From the NCBI GenBank assembly GCA_029204225.1, contig CM055108.1, positions 47,107,486-47,171,485 of the forward strand: a stretch of DNA of 64,000 nucleotides. Reading direction: 5' to 3'. Made by a program: the position numbers and the translations under genes. Positions within the stretch are counted from its first letter, which is position 1; each line of letters starts with the position of its first letter. This DNA comes from Diphasiastrum complanatum (lineage: Eukaryota > Streptophyta > Lycopodiopsida > Lycopodiales > Lycopodiaceae). The notes below the pieces were generated by a model. It was given only the letters and a program-made list of their open reading frames with translations. It did no database searches and was not told the origin of the DNA. Shown here piece after piece: positions 32,701 through 43,693 of the stretch.

Positions 32701-35700
32701 TGAGAACGTGCATCAAAATTATTATTTTTTGGGTTCTAAAGAAAGGAATAGGAATTTTGTTTTTTTTTTTGTGCTATCACGTTGTCAACTTTTTTAGGTT
32801 GTTTGAAATGTTTTTTTCTTGCTTTTTTTTAGGTCTTTTTTCAAAGTTTTGATTTTTGTTTTAAGGAAAAAAAGGTGTTCTTGAACATTGTATGGTACAT
32901 AATATGTAATAGGAAGCTATTGAGGCAGCCGACTCTTGTCATCACCCCAAGTAGATCTTTGGTCCACACAAAAACACTAATAGGCTGAAAAAGAACTACT
33001 ACAAACCTCAAAATTGTATACCAAAAATCAGAAAGTGTTTATGAAGCCATATCACTATAGAAACTCTTCAAAATAGGCGCTAGATGCCAATAGATGTTGC
33101 CCATATGTTGTGAAAATTGGCCTGCAAGAAAAGTACTCAAAGTGTGAGAATACCTTAAAATGGTTGATGCTTGATGTCAATATAAGATGTCCTTTGTCAT
33201 CCTAACTTTTCTTGGTTATGCAACTACTTTCAATCATAGATTAAGTATATTTTTATTTAGATCAACTGCTAACTAGTTTTTGAATGATGTGTGTTTCCCT
33301 AGATGGAAAGCTTGGTTATTCCTTTTAGATGGAGTGACTACTTCTAATTTTCGTTGAGCATATGAAATCTAAGCAATCTTAAGGGGAATTCATTCAAGGG
33401 TTTTTTTTGTGGATTAATTCTTTTATGAGTTTCATGGTTTTTATCTATCCCTAAAGTATCCCTTTGAAAACCCTAAACTCTCAAATACTTTTTCAATTTT
33501 TCAAATTTTTTTAACTAAAACGAAACAATAGATACTATTTTTTTTGTTCAAGGTAATTTTTGAAACATGCAACTATGCCATGGAGTAACCCTTTTTCAAC
33601 AGTTGGTTTGAATAGGTAATTTTGCTCTACTTGTCGGATTTTCAATACTCTTTTGACTACTAGGCGAATAAAATGATTAAATCCATAGCGATATTTTGCA
33701 CTATGCTTGACACAAACAACCTTGTCCATTTTAGGAAGAGGAGCGTGCTAGTTATGGTTAGAAAACCAGCCTTTAAACCCAAGTGCTATAGATGATACCC
33801 TTTGCAAAGATTATTTCGCCTTTATAGAGTTGGAATATGAAGACCTTACATGCACGAGAAGCTTGTATGTAGTTGTCTTTAATGCATGCAATATATATGA
33901 CTTTGCCATCCTAGAAATATAACTAGTGACTCCTATTATTACCAGTTAGCATCACACTTGTTTGTAGTCCACATTGTTTTACCTCTTAGTATGTGGACAA
34001 GTACTTTTAGGTAATATAGAATTTTTCCTTTGAAATTTGTAGTTATGTATAATCATTTTTTGTGCCTTTCTTCCTTTTTGTTCTGCATGAGCAAGCTGCA
34101 TCAAGGGGAGAACATCTATGGGCATTTTGAGTTATACAAATGATACGAAGAGAAAGATTGCTTATTTATAGTGGATCCTCTTTTTCAATGTGGGTCCGTC
34201 CATTTCTTTTTTATTTTATTTGAAAAGACTTTTCTTTATTCAATTTGCCAAAGTAGCCTTAATTAAGCATGTTGAACACCTTTTCTTGTATTCTCCCATC
34301 CCACGATAGAGATGCATGACATATGATGTTTTCATTCTCACTAATAACTAGAATGGATCCTCTCTTCCTAAAGGAACATAGCTGGGCGCATACCAAAAAT
34401 CCTTGTGTACAAGTTGAGATTGTTACGTATTTCAATGAGCGCCTAAGAAACTTGCAAATGTAATGTATGCATTGAGTTCAAACTTATTGGCAAGTGGCAA
34501 CTTACTAAGGGCAGTGCCAAAGCGACTTACTAGGTAAGCAGTGGCATGGGTATGCAATACTAAATGCTGACGATGATTCGTAGTCGTTTGGTATGTATAT
34601 TCATTTTCCTATGCAAAAAGAAGTCAGCTTAATATCAAACATATTACATAGTATATACATTAGGAAATCATCGCTTGTGCACTAAGCACTCTCCCTTGTG
34701 TTACGAGAATTTCTAGTTATAGTCTATTACAAACTTTTGTGATGAGGAAAGGTTCTTCCCTATGCATTCTTGTAGGATATAACAAGTCTACGATTCTCAA
34801 CACGTACGTTGCATGCCTATTGATGCCATCTTTAGGAATTACATTCATAGATACATGTAGCAATCTACAATATTTGTTGTGTCTTTTGTTTGAATCTAGC
34901 TATGCACATTTCTCCTTAAGTTTTCATATGATTTTGATCTTTGGGGTTGCTCATCTATCTTGTTTTTCAAAGGTTAAAGAGTTGTCAGGATATCAATTTT
35001 TTTTTATAAAAATTATATTGATTATAGTATGAATATATATGTTTGTATATTTGGATATGAACCACACACTCTCATCAATGGTAAAGTAGAGAGTGCAAAG
35101 ACATCATATATGTAGAAAACATGATTTCTTGCCAAGGAAAAGATGAAGTGAGACCAAGATTGAACATATAAAACCCTTACACTTTTAATACATGGACCTA
35201 GTTTTTCTTCGAGTTCTTAAGGACTAGATTCTACATGCTAACAAAAGCTTCATTTCTATGGACTGTGATTAAGGTTTGGGATAGCTAGGGACCATAATTG
35301 GCCATGAGTAGTTGAGACTCACTACAATCAAATGGACAAGTTGAATAGATGAGGGAACCAAGCGGTCAAGGATATTCTTCACGTACTTATTAGATACAGG
35401 TTGAATGAGGGAGGTACCTCGCATTCTTGGAGTTTGCTTACAAAAGAAAAAGCATTCAACCATTGTTACGTGTCCTTTGATGGTGACGTATGGATATAAA
35501 CCACACTATCTCCATCAATGGTAAAGTAGAGAGTGCAAAGACATCATATATGTAGAAAATGAAGTGAGACCAAGATTGAGTAAGGGCTATGTGGGTCAAC
35601 ATAGAAAACCCTTACAGTTTTGATACATGGACTTAGTTTTTCTTAAGGACTAGATTCTACATGCTAACAAATGTCCAAAGTTGGACCACAGATTGCTATT

Positions 35701-38538
35701 GTTAAGGTTGGAGAAGTTGCATATGAGCTCGACCTCCCTGATTTTGTGAAGGGTCAGCTGATTTTTCATGTAAGTAGACTACTTCCATGATATGGACAAC
35801 GTTATGCACGGTACTGTTGAGTTGTAGGAGGAAGATTACGAGGATCATGTACAAAAATTATCTGATTCTTGAATAGTTGATAGCATGGAAGGGATGTCTC
35901 TAGAAGATGTGACTTAGGAATGATTGAATTTTTTGTCCCTTCGGGCTGCCTCAAATCTCTGGTAGAAAGAGGTAGGCAAATTTCAGATTTAGCTACTCCA
36001 TTTGGCTGGCTCAATTCGCTGATAGGAAACCACAAAACACTCCGATTCTTGAAGATTTGCTTGCTGCCAAAACTCAATGTTAGAAAGTTGAATTTCAGAT
36101 CTTGATGGCTGCTCCTAGGTCACTGGAACCCTTGAATTGATGGCTGAAACAGGAGCAAATTTCGGCCCCTCCTCAATCGCTAATGAATCCAATTTTGTAG
36201 GGAGCAAATCTGCTGCCTTTCTAGGAGTCAGAATTTTTGGGAATTTGGATTGATTTCTGGCTGAAAAATTCCAGTAGTGGAAATCACTGGTCAGCTACCC
36301 TCCAATCGCTGAAATTTCAAGCAGATTTTGTGAAACTTTGTTGCGATTTCTCAGCTCCATCAGTCGCTGATTTTCCTGGTCTGCTGTCTTTCAGGTCAGA
36401 ATTCCTGACCTTCGTAACTCTTTTTCCAGCAATTTATGGCTGTTGTTGACATTACTATCAGATTAGTCGTTGATGGCTGAAAAGATGCCTCCCTAGCTCA
36501 CTAACAAATCAACTTTTGGAGGCCCAAAACTTTTGCGGAAAACTTGCCTGATTCCAAAGGAAATCAGTCGTTTCTTTGCTGCTTCCCCTATGACCTGCCT
36601 TCTCTACGAATTGACCTTTCTTCAAAATGCTTTCAGAAGGTGCCTAAACTGGGCATGAGTTGTGCCTGCTACTGGTGTTCACCTACTCACCTGCTGTGGG
36701 TTTTGCCTTGTCATTGAAGGTCACACGACTGAAGCCTAACATTGTTCATCTACATTCAAGATGTGGTTTTTACAATATTACCAAGAACAAGGTAATCAAA
36801 CAGTCTAACAATGGTAACTTGCTCTTTGTGGTTACCTGTAAACAGGGGTAGCAGCTATTTGTCTGTGCAAGTGTTATTTAAGTTCTTTTGCCGATTTTTG
36901 TGTCCTTGTATTGTTGATTTTCAGGAGTCAAAGTCATTCTTCAATGTTGCATTTATTGGTAACTCGAAAGTTGAACCAAATGCTCTAAAGTTTGATGAAA
37001 AAACTTAACCTATCTATGAAACCAAGTCCAGTTACGTTTCTAGTATATCTTTATGCTTATGACCTTCATCTACTCTTGAGTGGAAATGATGTGAGAGGGA
37101 TGTCTTACTTACGACTTGTTCCATCCATGGTACTGTGGTCCTTCATTTTGTGGGTAGCTTTTTTGATGCCTAGAAAAAAATCTGATTCAGCATATATTTG
37201 TGTCTATGATGAGCCTATATCTTTCACTGACTCAACAAATTGTTAGATAAAGATCAAATATAACCTTTTCATTGTTTGGAGTCTTATTTGTTTTTGCTCC
37301 AAACCATACCAACTAGAACAACAATTGTATGAACATGGTGGGTTCATGTAGTTTTGGAATTGCAATTTATATGACCAATTGACAAAATTTTCTGGTAATA
37401 AATCATAATATGCATGAAATGCCTATGCTTTTTCCTTTCTCTAATTTACAAATGCTGTCAATAATGCATTTTAGCTTGAATAAAATCAATTGTTGAATTA
37501 TTTCTTTTAGCTTGAATACTGTACTAAAACCATGGATTGTTGACAGATTGTATAGGATCGGCATTTAATGCAAAAGGGTCAATGCAATGTCCAAATTGTC
37601 GATGTATTGAAGAAGGACAATGGCTTTATGCAAATGGCAGTCATCGTTTGGAAAATTCTTCAATGGATGGTTTGTTTGCTGGAATAATTGATGTAATTCA
37701 ATCAAATGAAGACTATGTAAGAACCTAATTTGTGCATCTTTCTTGCATGCTCTTTTCTAATTAGTTGCAATACTTCTAGATAGTTTCATAACATTTGCTT
37801 GATGTCACATAGTTAGGCATGCATACATCATCAATCATTTCATGTTTAAATATAATTTGTTTGTAAAACGTGATCTGATCAAAATTGTTGGCTTGCATAT
37901 CTAAACTTTTGGTTTTCTTGGACACAAGATAATGATGAAACATAGGTAGAAAGTATCGTCATTGATCAAGCTTTCATGTTTCAATAAAAACTCAACGAAG
38001 TCTCAATACAAAGGACAACTTATCCAAACGTTTTGAATTCTCAAAGAGGAACGTATTTATAGTTAGCCAATCTTTAAAAACTTATCATTCTCATTTTCAA
38101 AGTTTTAAATAATTCCTTGGTTGTTCTTTTGTTGTACAGCTTCGAAGACAAGTGGATGCGGGCTTGCATTTGCATTATAGTTCACCTCGTACGTATCAAT
38201 ACTTAACATTAGTTTTTGACTACGTGTCAGTATCATTTTTGTCTTCATGAATCATATGTATCTCACTTGTTAGCTCTATCTTTTTGATGACTTGAGACCT
38301 ACGTTATGAAAAATTGTTGTGTAGTAGCTTTGTTCCTAGTTAGAAAATAAAGGTAACCTTTTTCATTACACAATTTAGAAATTTGAGTAAATATGAACTA
38401 ATTAATACTGGCATTATGTGTGCAGAAGCACGAGCGCTCCACCAACTGCATGTGAGCATCAGTTCTGAGCGCGGTAGAGTAACGATAGAAAGATCGATAT
38501 CACACAATATTACTGTATTGCGGTTTTTTCCTTCGTAA
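26563..38538 (+). CDS. RING-H2 E3 ubiquitin ligase-like gene, four predicted exons
   Basis: Predicted exons are 26563-26719, 37547-37716, 38140-38188 and 38426-38538, all with GT-AG borders, giving 162 residues. The joined exons 1 and 2 form a complete RING-H2 domain: Cys24, Cys27, Cys46, His48, His51, Cys54, Cys67 and Cys70. The domain resembles the plant family with HLDCIGSAFNAKGSMQCPNC and a following GQWLYANGS motif. Such proteins pass ubiquitin from an E2 to a substrate. Intron 1 is about 10.8 kb and holds copia, gypsy and gene X fragments. Exons 3 and 4 look weakly conserved, and family members are usually longer, so the C-terminus may be wrong or truncated. Expression is unproven. Confidence 0.7.
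29225..29605 (-). CDS. Unidentified ORF (arm copy 2)
   Basis: Mirror copy of 13491-13871. It differs by Arg-to-Trp and Trp-to-Cys replacements in the second half and keeps the whole frame. Preservation of a frame in three copies this similar is weak evidence of coding. Confidence 0.3.
   Translation of the reverse strand: MPYHSIFVIFYVVLISLLFVLVFVSSKSYFYAYCKTKKHIFDSHLYIFMAYSCQVHHFFALFLSIIGPQAPLNWTAGWIHKSDVLESRFLFLLSRELNLGCRHIDEMLSLTVDYTFLEDLMSTCTQ
29955..30281 (+). pseudogene. Gene X, C-terminal fragment (arm copy 2)
   Basis: The frame follows a TAA at 29952 and runs to TAG at 30279, encoding ADSSAREFSRDHALGHYLKF to AAYVDLSKHENY. Relative to the U1 copy it has several replacements (for example LGGHNLYKVQ for LGGHNFYKVH), so arm and U versions are older paralogues, not products of the recent duplication. 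Confidence 0.55.
30510..31026 (-). pseudogene. Ty1/copia RNase H fragment (arm copy 2)
   Basis: Mirror of 12070-12586, with the same motifs and frameshift. A change turns the codon after FMR into a stop here and at 61180-61696, but not in copy 1. Confidence 0.75.
31536..31926 (-). pseudogene. pol: Ty3/gypsy RT N-terminal part (arm copy 2)
   Basis: Mirror of 11169-11559, sharing the 36-bp deletion, the TAA stop and the junction after GCCACAG. It begins at the same GTATT that flanks the complete copia on the left, so all three arm copies descend from DNA that already carried the copia LTR. Confidence 0.85.
31927..32671 (-). repeat. Single copia LTR (arm copy 2)
   Basis: An LTR of the 4929 family, inverted, with the CCAAT array. 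One flank is GTATT as at the complete element, but the other is ATGCATTTCGGG instead of GTATT and gypsy gag. An ordinary solo LTR would have GTATT on both sides, so the outer flank was replaced by recombination or deletion. Confidence 0.9.
32672..32937 (+). repeat. 265-bp diverged duplicate of 29711-29975
   Basis: It starts at GCATTTCGGG and ends near GACTCTTG, at the start of the gene X homologous region. About one base in twenty differs from the copy 3 kb upstream. The right arm keeps only about 140 bp of it (59407-59544). Confidence 0.75.
32938..35044. other. Intronic stretch, nothing firmly recognised
   Basis: Two open frames were inspected. A minus frame at 33535-33729 is interrupted by a stop in the mirrored copy (58743 onward). 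A plus frame at 34739-35032 (97 codons, hydrophobic) is unchanged in the mirror copy at 57439-57732, but has no recognisable domain. Confidence 0.5.
35045..35672 (+). repeat. Pair of about 190-bp direct repeats
   Basis: About 35045-35250 and 35485-35672 share GGTAAAGTAGAGAGTGCAAA, GACATCATATATGTAGAAAA and GACTAGATTCTACATGCTAA in the same order. They flank about 235 bp of gypsy integrase. The arrangement is mirrored at about 56799-57426. Confidence 0.75.
35260..35805 (+). pseudogene. Ty3/gypsy integrase fragments
   Basis: Near 35315-35350 a frame reads SLQSNGQVE, the end of the integrase core (HPQxNGQxER). LEFAYKRKSIQPLL follows near 35425. After the second direct repeat, 35700-35795 reads IAIVKVGEVAYELDLPDF and FHVSRLLP, the C-terminal GPF/Y-type module that follows integrase in gypsy elements. 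Frameshifts and stops separate the pieces. It may belong to the same element family as the RT fragments but is not contiguous with them. Confidence 0.75.
35806..37546. other. Intron 1 end, diffuse repeats
   Basis: From 35930 to 36480, short related phrases such as TCGCTGA, GGTCTGC and GATTTC with GCTGAAA recur irregularly, suggesting an old degenerate tandem repeat. No domain is recognised in the short frames up to 37246. The sequence ends in a pyrimidine tract and GTTGACAG acceptor before exon 2. Confidence 0.5.
37547..37716 (+). other. RING gene exon 2
   Basis: It opens after GTTGACAG and completes the RING (DCIGSAFNAKGSMQCPNC), followed by GQWLYANGSHR, and ends at donor GTAAGA in phase 0. 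Joining to exon 1 needs no adjustment of frame. The mirrored copy is 54755-54924. Confidence 0.8.
38140..38188 (+). other. RING gene exon 3 (predicted)
   Basis: A 49-bp segment (LRRQVDAGLHLHYSSP) lies between a TTGTACAG acceptor and a GTACGT donor and keeps the frame from exon 2. Assignment rests on splice signals and frame only. Confidence 0.5.
38426..38538 (+). other. RING gene exon 4 (predicted, terminal)
   Basis: It follows a TGTGTGCAG acceptor, continues the frame and ends at TAA 38536-38538, just before a poly-A run. The protein end (SHNITVLRFFPS) looks unlike a conserved terminus, so the true gene may have been truncated here. Confidence 0.45.
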
Positions 38539-40425
38539 AAAAAAAAAATATTTTTTCTAAAATAAATTTGGTCCTGTTCCGGAACGGAAAGCGTTCCATT
38601 TCTGAACTGGCAACTAAGAGCAATAGAAACATAAGGGCCTGGTTTTAGAAAAGTCGAGTCTGATATGATATTTGATTGCTTTATAGTTGATTATTTTGTA
38701 GTTGAAATAAATTGAGATTTAATGCTGAAACACTTTTTAGTATTGTCTACAAAAATAAAGCTATTCAATTCCACCACACAATGTGATCAAGATCTATTAT
38801 ACTAGTTTTCTCCATGGGTTTTCTAATGTCCATCACGAGAGTTTTGCTCAATTTCACTCCCCTATACCTTTCTTCAATATGTTAATCTTACCCCCTACTA
38901 ATTTGCTTAGTTCTATGGATTGTCTCCATAGGTTATTGTAGCTTTTCTCCAATTCCAAGAGCCTAGCCAGTTTTTTACTTCCAAGGCAAGGTTTGTCTAT
39001 AAGCATGAACCATCTTCTCACTCTCTGTCTTCACCTTGTCCTGTTTTAATCTCCGTAGATTAAATCTAATGTATATGTATAGATCTGTCTAGATGTTAGT
39101 AGATGTGTCTATTATCTACATTTACATTATGATAGGGTTTTATATCCTAAATATCCATCCAATATGTTTATGATCCATTTATGTAAGTCAAGGTTTATAC
39201 CCTGATATGTACTTTAGTATCCTATTGATCTATCTAAACTACTGGTGCTGAGCTATGTCTGACAATGAATGATCTCCTAAGAATCTTACAAATGTAACAT
39301 GTATGTAAATGTCATACGGATATAGTTACTTAGAAATCAGCACTTTAGTCTAGAGTCTACACTATGCCAGTGGTTAACAATACGAATATGTATTTAATAA
39401 CTTAGATCATAGTTGGAGATACTCTAAATGACCAGTAGCTATTTTTGGTTTGTTATGTGGTGTCACTTTTGAAACCTTTTCAATTTTTATATGCATTGTG
39501 CATGGATTTTCATATGATGATAGTGTGCAAAAGTCACAAGTTTCAATTTTAAGTTTACAAACTTAAAATCTGATGTAGACTAATGTTGTTTTCATGGCTA
39601 CATTCCACAATTTATGTGCACCATATTTGAATTGTTGTATACACCGTGAACACATTGCCATTAAGGGTCTTATGAAAAAAACAAAAAATGCATGCATTTC
39701 TTACAACTTTTGACTTGATGCTATAATAAACTCAGGAGTGTTTCGAAATTCTCATTTCGTACTTGATTTTGAAACACAATATTCCCAAACACCGTGTAAC
39801 TATGCCCTAGGGTACTTTTGGATGTTGTGTTTCAGGATGTTGCTATCATCCAAGAGGGTACTCTAGTAGTAGTCTGTAATGCTATCATCCAGGGTACTCT
39901 AGCAGTAGTCTTTGTATTGCTATGTGATGTTAAAGATTGAACAAATATAAAACTAAGTTATATTGAAGATCGAACAGATATAAAACTAAGTTCAGGTGGA
40001 TGGTTCAGATATCAATGTTTTTTTGAATTGTGTGTGATGCCAGTTGTTAAAAGTGTAATGTTTGGTCTTATTTTCCTTTTTGTCCAAGCATGCCACTTTC
40101 TAATGCTTTTGTTTTTATGTAGCTTTTTCTGAGACAGTCAATTATTTGACCTCTTGTTTCATTTGTATACTACCATAATGAAACTACCATTGGTTGGTGG
40201 GGAAGCCCACTATTATGGATAGGGAAAATGGGGAGGACCTTTCCCCCTCCCTTTATTTCTTTTATTTTTTTTGTAGGAGAGGTTCTATTCTGGCTTCGTT
40301 GGGAGGCTTGTGTAGTTTCTTACGTTAGCTTGCTTTTCTTTTTACGAATTAGATTGAAATTAAAAATACATTCATGTACTTTGTAGCAGCTTCGACCAAC
40401 GTAGAGTTCATAATAATTGCAATCC
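38539..40425. other. Non-coding stretch with small tandem repeats
   Basis: No recognisable genes. A tandem duplication of about 37 bp (TGCTATCATCCA...) lies at 39841-39914, and a duplicated ATATAAAACTAAGTT lies near 39940-39990. Mirrored at 52046-53932. Confidence 0.55.
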
Positions 40426-41303
40426 TTACTTATTCTCATATGGAATCAAATAAAAATTTGCCGCTGGACTGCATTCGATGAAATATACAACCCTTTCAAA
40501 ATTGGCGTCTTTTGCCTTCACCGCTCCAATAAAAAATGGACAAGCAACTAAAACTACACCCTCAGAATCAAAACTAATACTATGTTGCAAAAAGTTTCCG
40601 CCGGCTTCTACAATAACATCTGTAATTTCTTATGTTTTTTCTTTTAACTCTGCACAAAATTTTGGACCTAATCTATAGCTTCTATGTGAATCCGGAAGAA
40701 AGAAATCAAAATAATTGCCGAGCTGATCAATTTTACCAGCTAAGTAAGCTTCGTGTTGATTATAATGGTCAGAATTAAAATAAACCTAATTAGGATCATA
40801 TGGAATTCTGACAAAAAGATTATGTACAGGGAGAGAAAGAGATGTACACACAAAATTTATAGATTTTTCAGTTATTTTATCAAGATCCTGTTGGGTTATC
40901 ATCACTTTTGGTGAAGAAATCTCTTGAGGACCTGAATGAATAACATGAGGAGGAGAGGATGATTCTGGGTCTGAATTAGATTCTCCAACATCTAATTCAG
41001 AGCTCAAAAAAATGTGGGATCTCTTGCCAGGGATAACTCTAGGAAAGAGATCCAGCTTTCTTTTAAGGCCTGCATGGCTGTCACGGCAAAACGAGCATCA
41101 AGCCCAAGTGACAGGGTAACATTTCCAAGAGATCGACCGAAAGGAGCTCTAGGAATCAACAATTCAGTTGATCTTTGGAGTCTTCTTATCTCCCTCATCC
41201 AGACTTGCTTTTTGCTTTGTTTACGGCCAATACCAGGGGGAACACGAGCATGGGATGGCTGTACAGAGGTAATGGCATGGGCAGTGGATTTCGTCTTAGC
41301 CAT
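40426..41303 (-). pseudogene. Histone H3-like gene with C-terminal extension (U2 copy and arm)
   Basis: The H3-like part (41303-41004) is as in U1, with one Tyr-to-Phe change and a Leu-to-Phe change. After the T7-run frameshift the second frame passes the U2/arm boundary at 40867 without interruption: DLDKITEKSINFVCTSLSLP, then LFVRIPYDPN and a TAG, then YLAGKIDQLGNYFDFFLPDS, then a TAA, then VIVEAGGNFLQHSISF and a last ANFYLIPYENK ending in TAA 40426. Apart from one frameshift and two stops it is one frame of about 290 codons. The C-terminal domain is unknown. Because the frame crosses the boundary, this junction is likely original and the U1 junction secondary. Confidence 0.6.
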
Positions 41304-41607
41304 CTTTCTCAAAATCAGAAGAAGTAAATTTGAAAAAAGAAAAGTCTCTGATTTGAATATCGAAACCAAGCGCAAATAATGAAAGCAAAAAATTTTTCGA
41401 AAGAAAGGACTGAATATCGGTTTTGAGCGTGAGATTACAAGAGAAATAAAGTAACAAGAAGATTTGCGTTCGAAAGCGATATCGGCAATACAGCGGTTTA
41501 AGTCTCGAGCGCAAGGAGTGATGGTGGACAAAGAAGGAATAGAGAGTGTGCTTGAGAGCGATATTGGGAGCGAAAAATGTAAAGTTTACGAGAAAAAATG
41601 AGAATTA

Positions 41608-41898
41608 TGAGGGGGTATGTATAGTAAATTTTTGCACGTGTGAAAAAAATCAGCTTTCGACACGTGGTGGCATCTAACTCGTCCACATGTGTTTTTCGTA
41701 TAGATCATTCGGACTCAATAATGAGGCCACGTCGTGTAGGACACGTGCATGAATCATATTGCGACACGTGGCATTTTGCACGTGACAAATATCAGATCAA
41801 TCATTCTCTTGACGGTGGAATATTCTTGATGAATAATGTGATGACACGTGTCCTTTTGGACATCCTCCACATGTGTGAATTTTTTTTATAAATAGGTC
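41608..41898. promoter_or_regulatory. Divergent promoter with six G-boxes (U2)
   Basis: Same content as 17540-17830: six CACGTG cores, two CACATGTG and a TATAAATA box at 41887-41894. No core is changed between the two units. Confidence 0.6.
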
Positions 41899-42207
41899 AA
41901 TTCTGGCACAAATTTTCACATAAATTTTCTGATTTGTACACCAGATATCGATTTCAAGCGCACACTTTCTTTTGTTTATGGTCTGTTTACATACTTGCAT
42001 CTGTATCCAATACTGCCTGCTCCGATATCGCATTCAAGCGTGCCTTACGTTTACTTTCTTGTATGTTCTTTGTACTCACACTTGGATTTGATACTCGGTT
42101 TTCTAATATCTCTTTCGAACTCATAAGGCCTTGAGCTTCTGATCTAACCTACATTTTGCACCTGAGAGCAATATTCAAAATCTTTCTTATGTATTTTTCT
42201 TGTTGAA

Positions 42208-42863
42208 ATGTCTAATTTAGATTCTAGTCTACTATCTTTTTTTCATGAATTTGGTATTAGTGATAATATAGAGTATTTCAAATCTATTTTTTCTACTTTT
42301 ATTTTGATTCTTCCTTCTATTACACAGGGTCCTGGTGTGGAAGCCTTTTCTGAGATTTATCAGATCTCAGAATAATGACATGATTCATTATCAAGACTTG
42401 GTGGCACTCGACAAGCATATCTATAAAGCTAAGCTTGATAGAATGTTCACCAAGTTACATAATGATTTCAATTCTGTAGATGATTTTCCAATTCACAATA
42501 AAAAATATAGATTTGTAGAGTTTCAGTCTGCATTTTTGACGATTTGAAAGTTAGCCCTTGATGATTTCGCAATTTGTCAAGGAGGGCAGAGATCTTCTGC
42601 TAGAGAATTTTCAAGAGATCACGCACTGGGGCATTATCTGAAGTTCTTCAAGAATAATGAAATAAGTGTTGTCCATTCAAAGTTTCATCAACATGGCGAG
42701 ACAATGATTATGGCAACCAAGACACTGTCTCATTTTCTTGGAGGACATAATTTTTATAAGGTGCATAGAATAATTTTTGTAAAGAAAACGATTGCATTTA
42801 AAATTTTAGGATATGCACCAGTGAATTCCATGCTCATATCATCTCATTTTGCATTGTATGCTG
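42208..42863 (+). pseudogene. Gene X (U2 copy)
   Basis: Same structure as the U1 copy: start MSNLDSSLLSFFHEF, one frameshift, one TGA, truncation by gypsy sequence. Differences from U1 include Phe-to-Leu at residue 4 and a Lys-to-Asn change, and the TGA is shared, so it was broken before the units duplicated. Confidence 0.5.
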
Positions 42864-43690
42864 ACAGATATCACATGTTTTAATGACAACAAATGTGTCC
42901 TTGAATAATGAGGGCTATCACAAACCTGCTCGAAGGATAATCTTAGTTGTTGCTTCAGTAGAGAAGTGACCGCCGCCAATGCCCTCATGAGCCTGAGATA
43001 TGATAGGTCGTATCTTAGATTCATAAGCACATCGTTGGATAATACCGTCAATGCCCCTTTTTGTAAAGTTGTCCGGCTATTAGCTGATTTAGTAGGCACC
43101 AGTTGCCTGCTCCAGAAACGTATTGGGAAATCCTTGCCATACTCGCTCGGTTGTGCAAGAAGACCTCCAATGGCATACTTATTGGCGTTAGTATGCACAT
43201 AGAATTCTTTCGTATAGTCTGGCGAACGGAGTATGGGTGTCGTGGTAAGGGATGTTTTCAACTCCTCAAAGGCTTTAATGCGTTCTTCGGTCCATCGAGA
43301 ATCTACCACAACTAAATAAGCATAATCGATTTTAAAGATGCAATAATAATTTGTGTGACCGAGGAAGACATAAACTTCCTTCACTGTTGCAAGTAAGGAC
43401 ATTTCAACTATTACTGTGATTTTTGAAGGATCGGTAGAATTACCGTCCTTTGAAATTATATGTCCGATTTGACCCAGATTTGACACTTATCAAGGTTTAG
43501 AAAAATTCCAAATCTACGGCAGCGAATGAAGATTTTCTCCAATGCGTCAAGGTGCGTAGCGACTGAGGAATGTACACCCAGATCGTCAAGATAAATCTCG
43601 ACAATCCGATGTAATAGGTCTTGCAAGACCAGTTGCATAACCCTCTGAAATGTTGAAGGGGCGTTGCATAAGACAAAAGGCATGACATTA
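42864..43690 (-). pseudogene. pol: Ty3/gypsy RT C-terminal part and RNase H (U2)
   Basis: Copy of 18796-19622 with identical predicted peptides, including IYLDDLGVHS and the altered RNase H motif HTNANKYAIGG. Confidence 0.85.
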
Positions 43691-43693
43691 TAA

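Larger units (their letters stand above)
28206..40847 (-). repeat. Left arm of the U2 palindrome (part visible as mirrored)
   Basis: This is the reverse complement of 50001-64000. Paired coordinates sum to 90848 near the centre, 92471 after the 1623-bp extra DNA of the right arm, and 92206-92216 after a further roughly 255-bp difference near 32800. The pairing probably continues leftward to 26314, but the mate lies beyond the window. Confidence 0.95.

Noticed and set aside
35050-35672. CRISPR-like or LTR interpretation of the 190-bp direct repeats
   Set aside because: Only two long repeats, no spacer series; the ends lack TG...CA, PBS and PPT, and integrase coding continues across.
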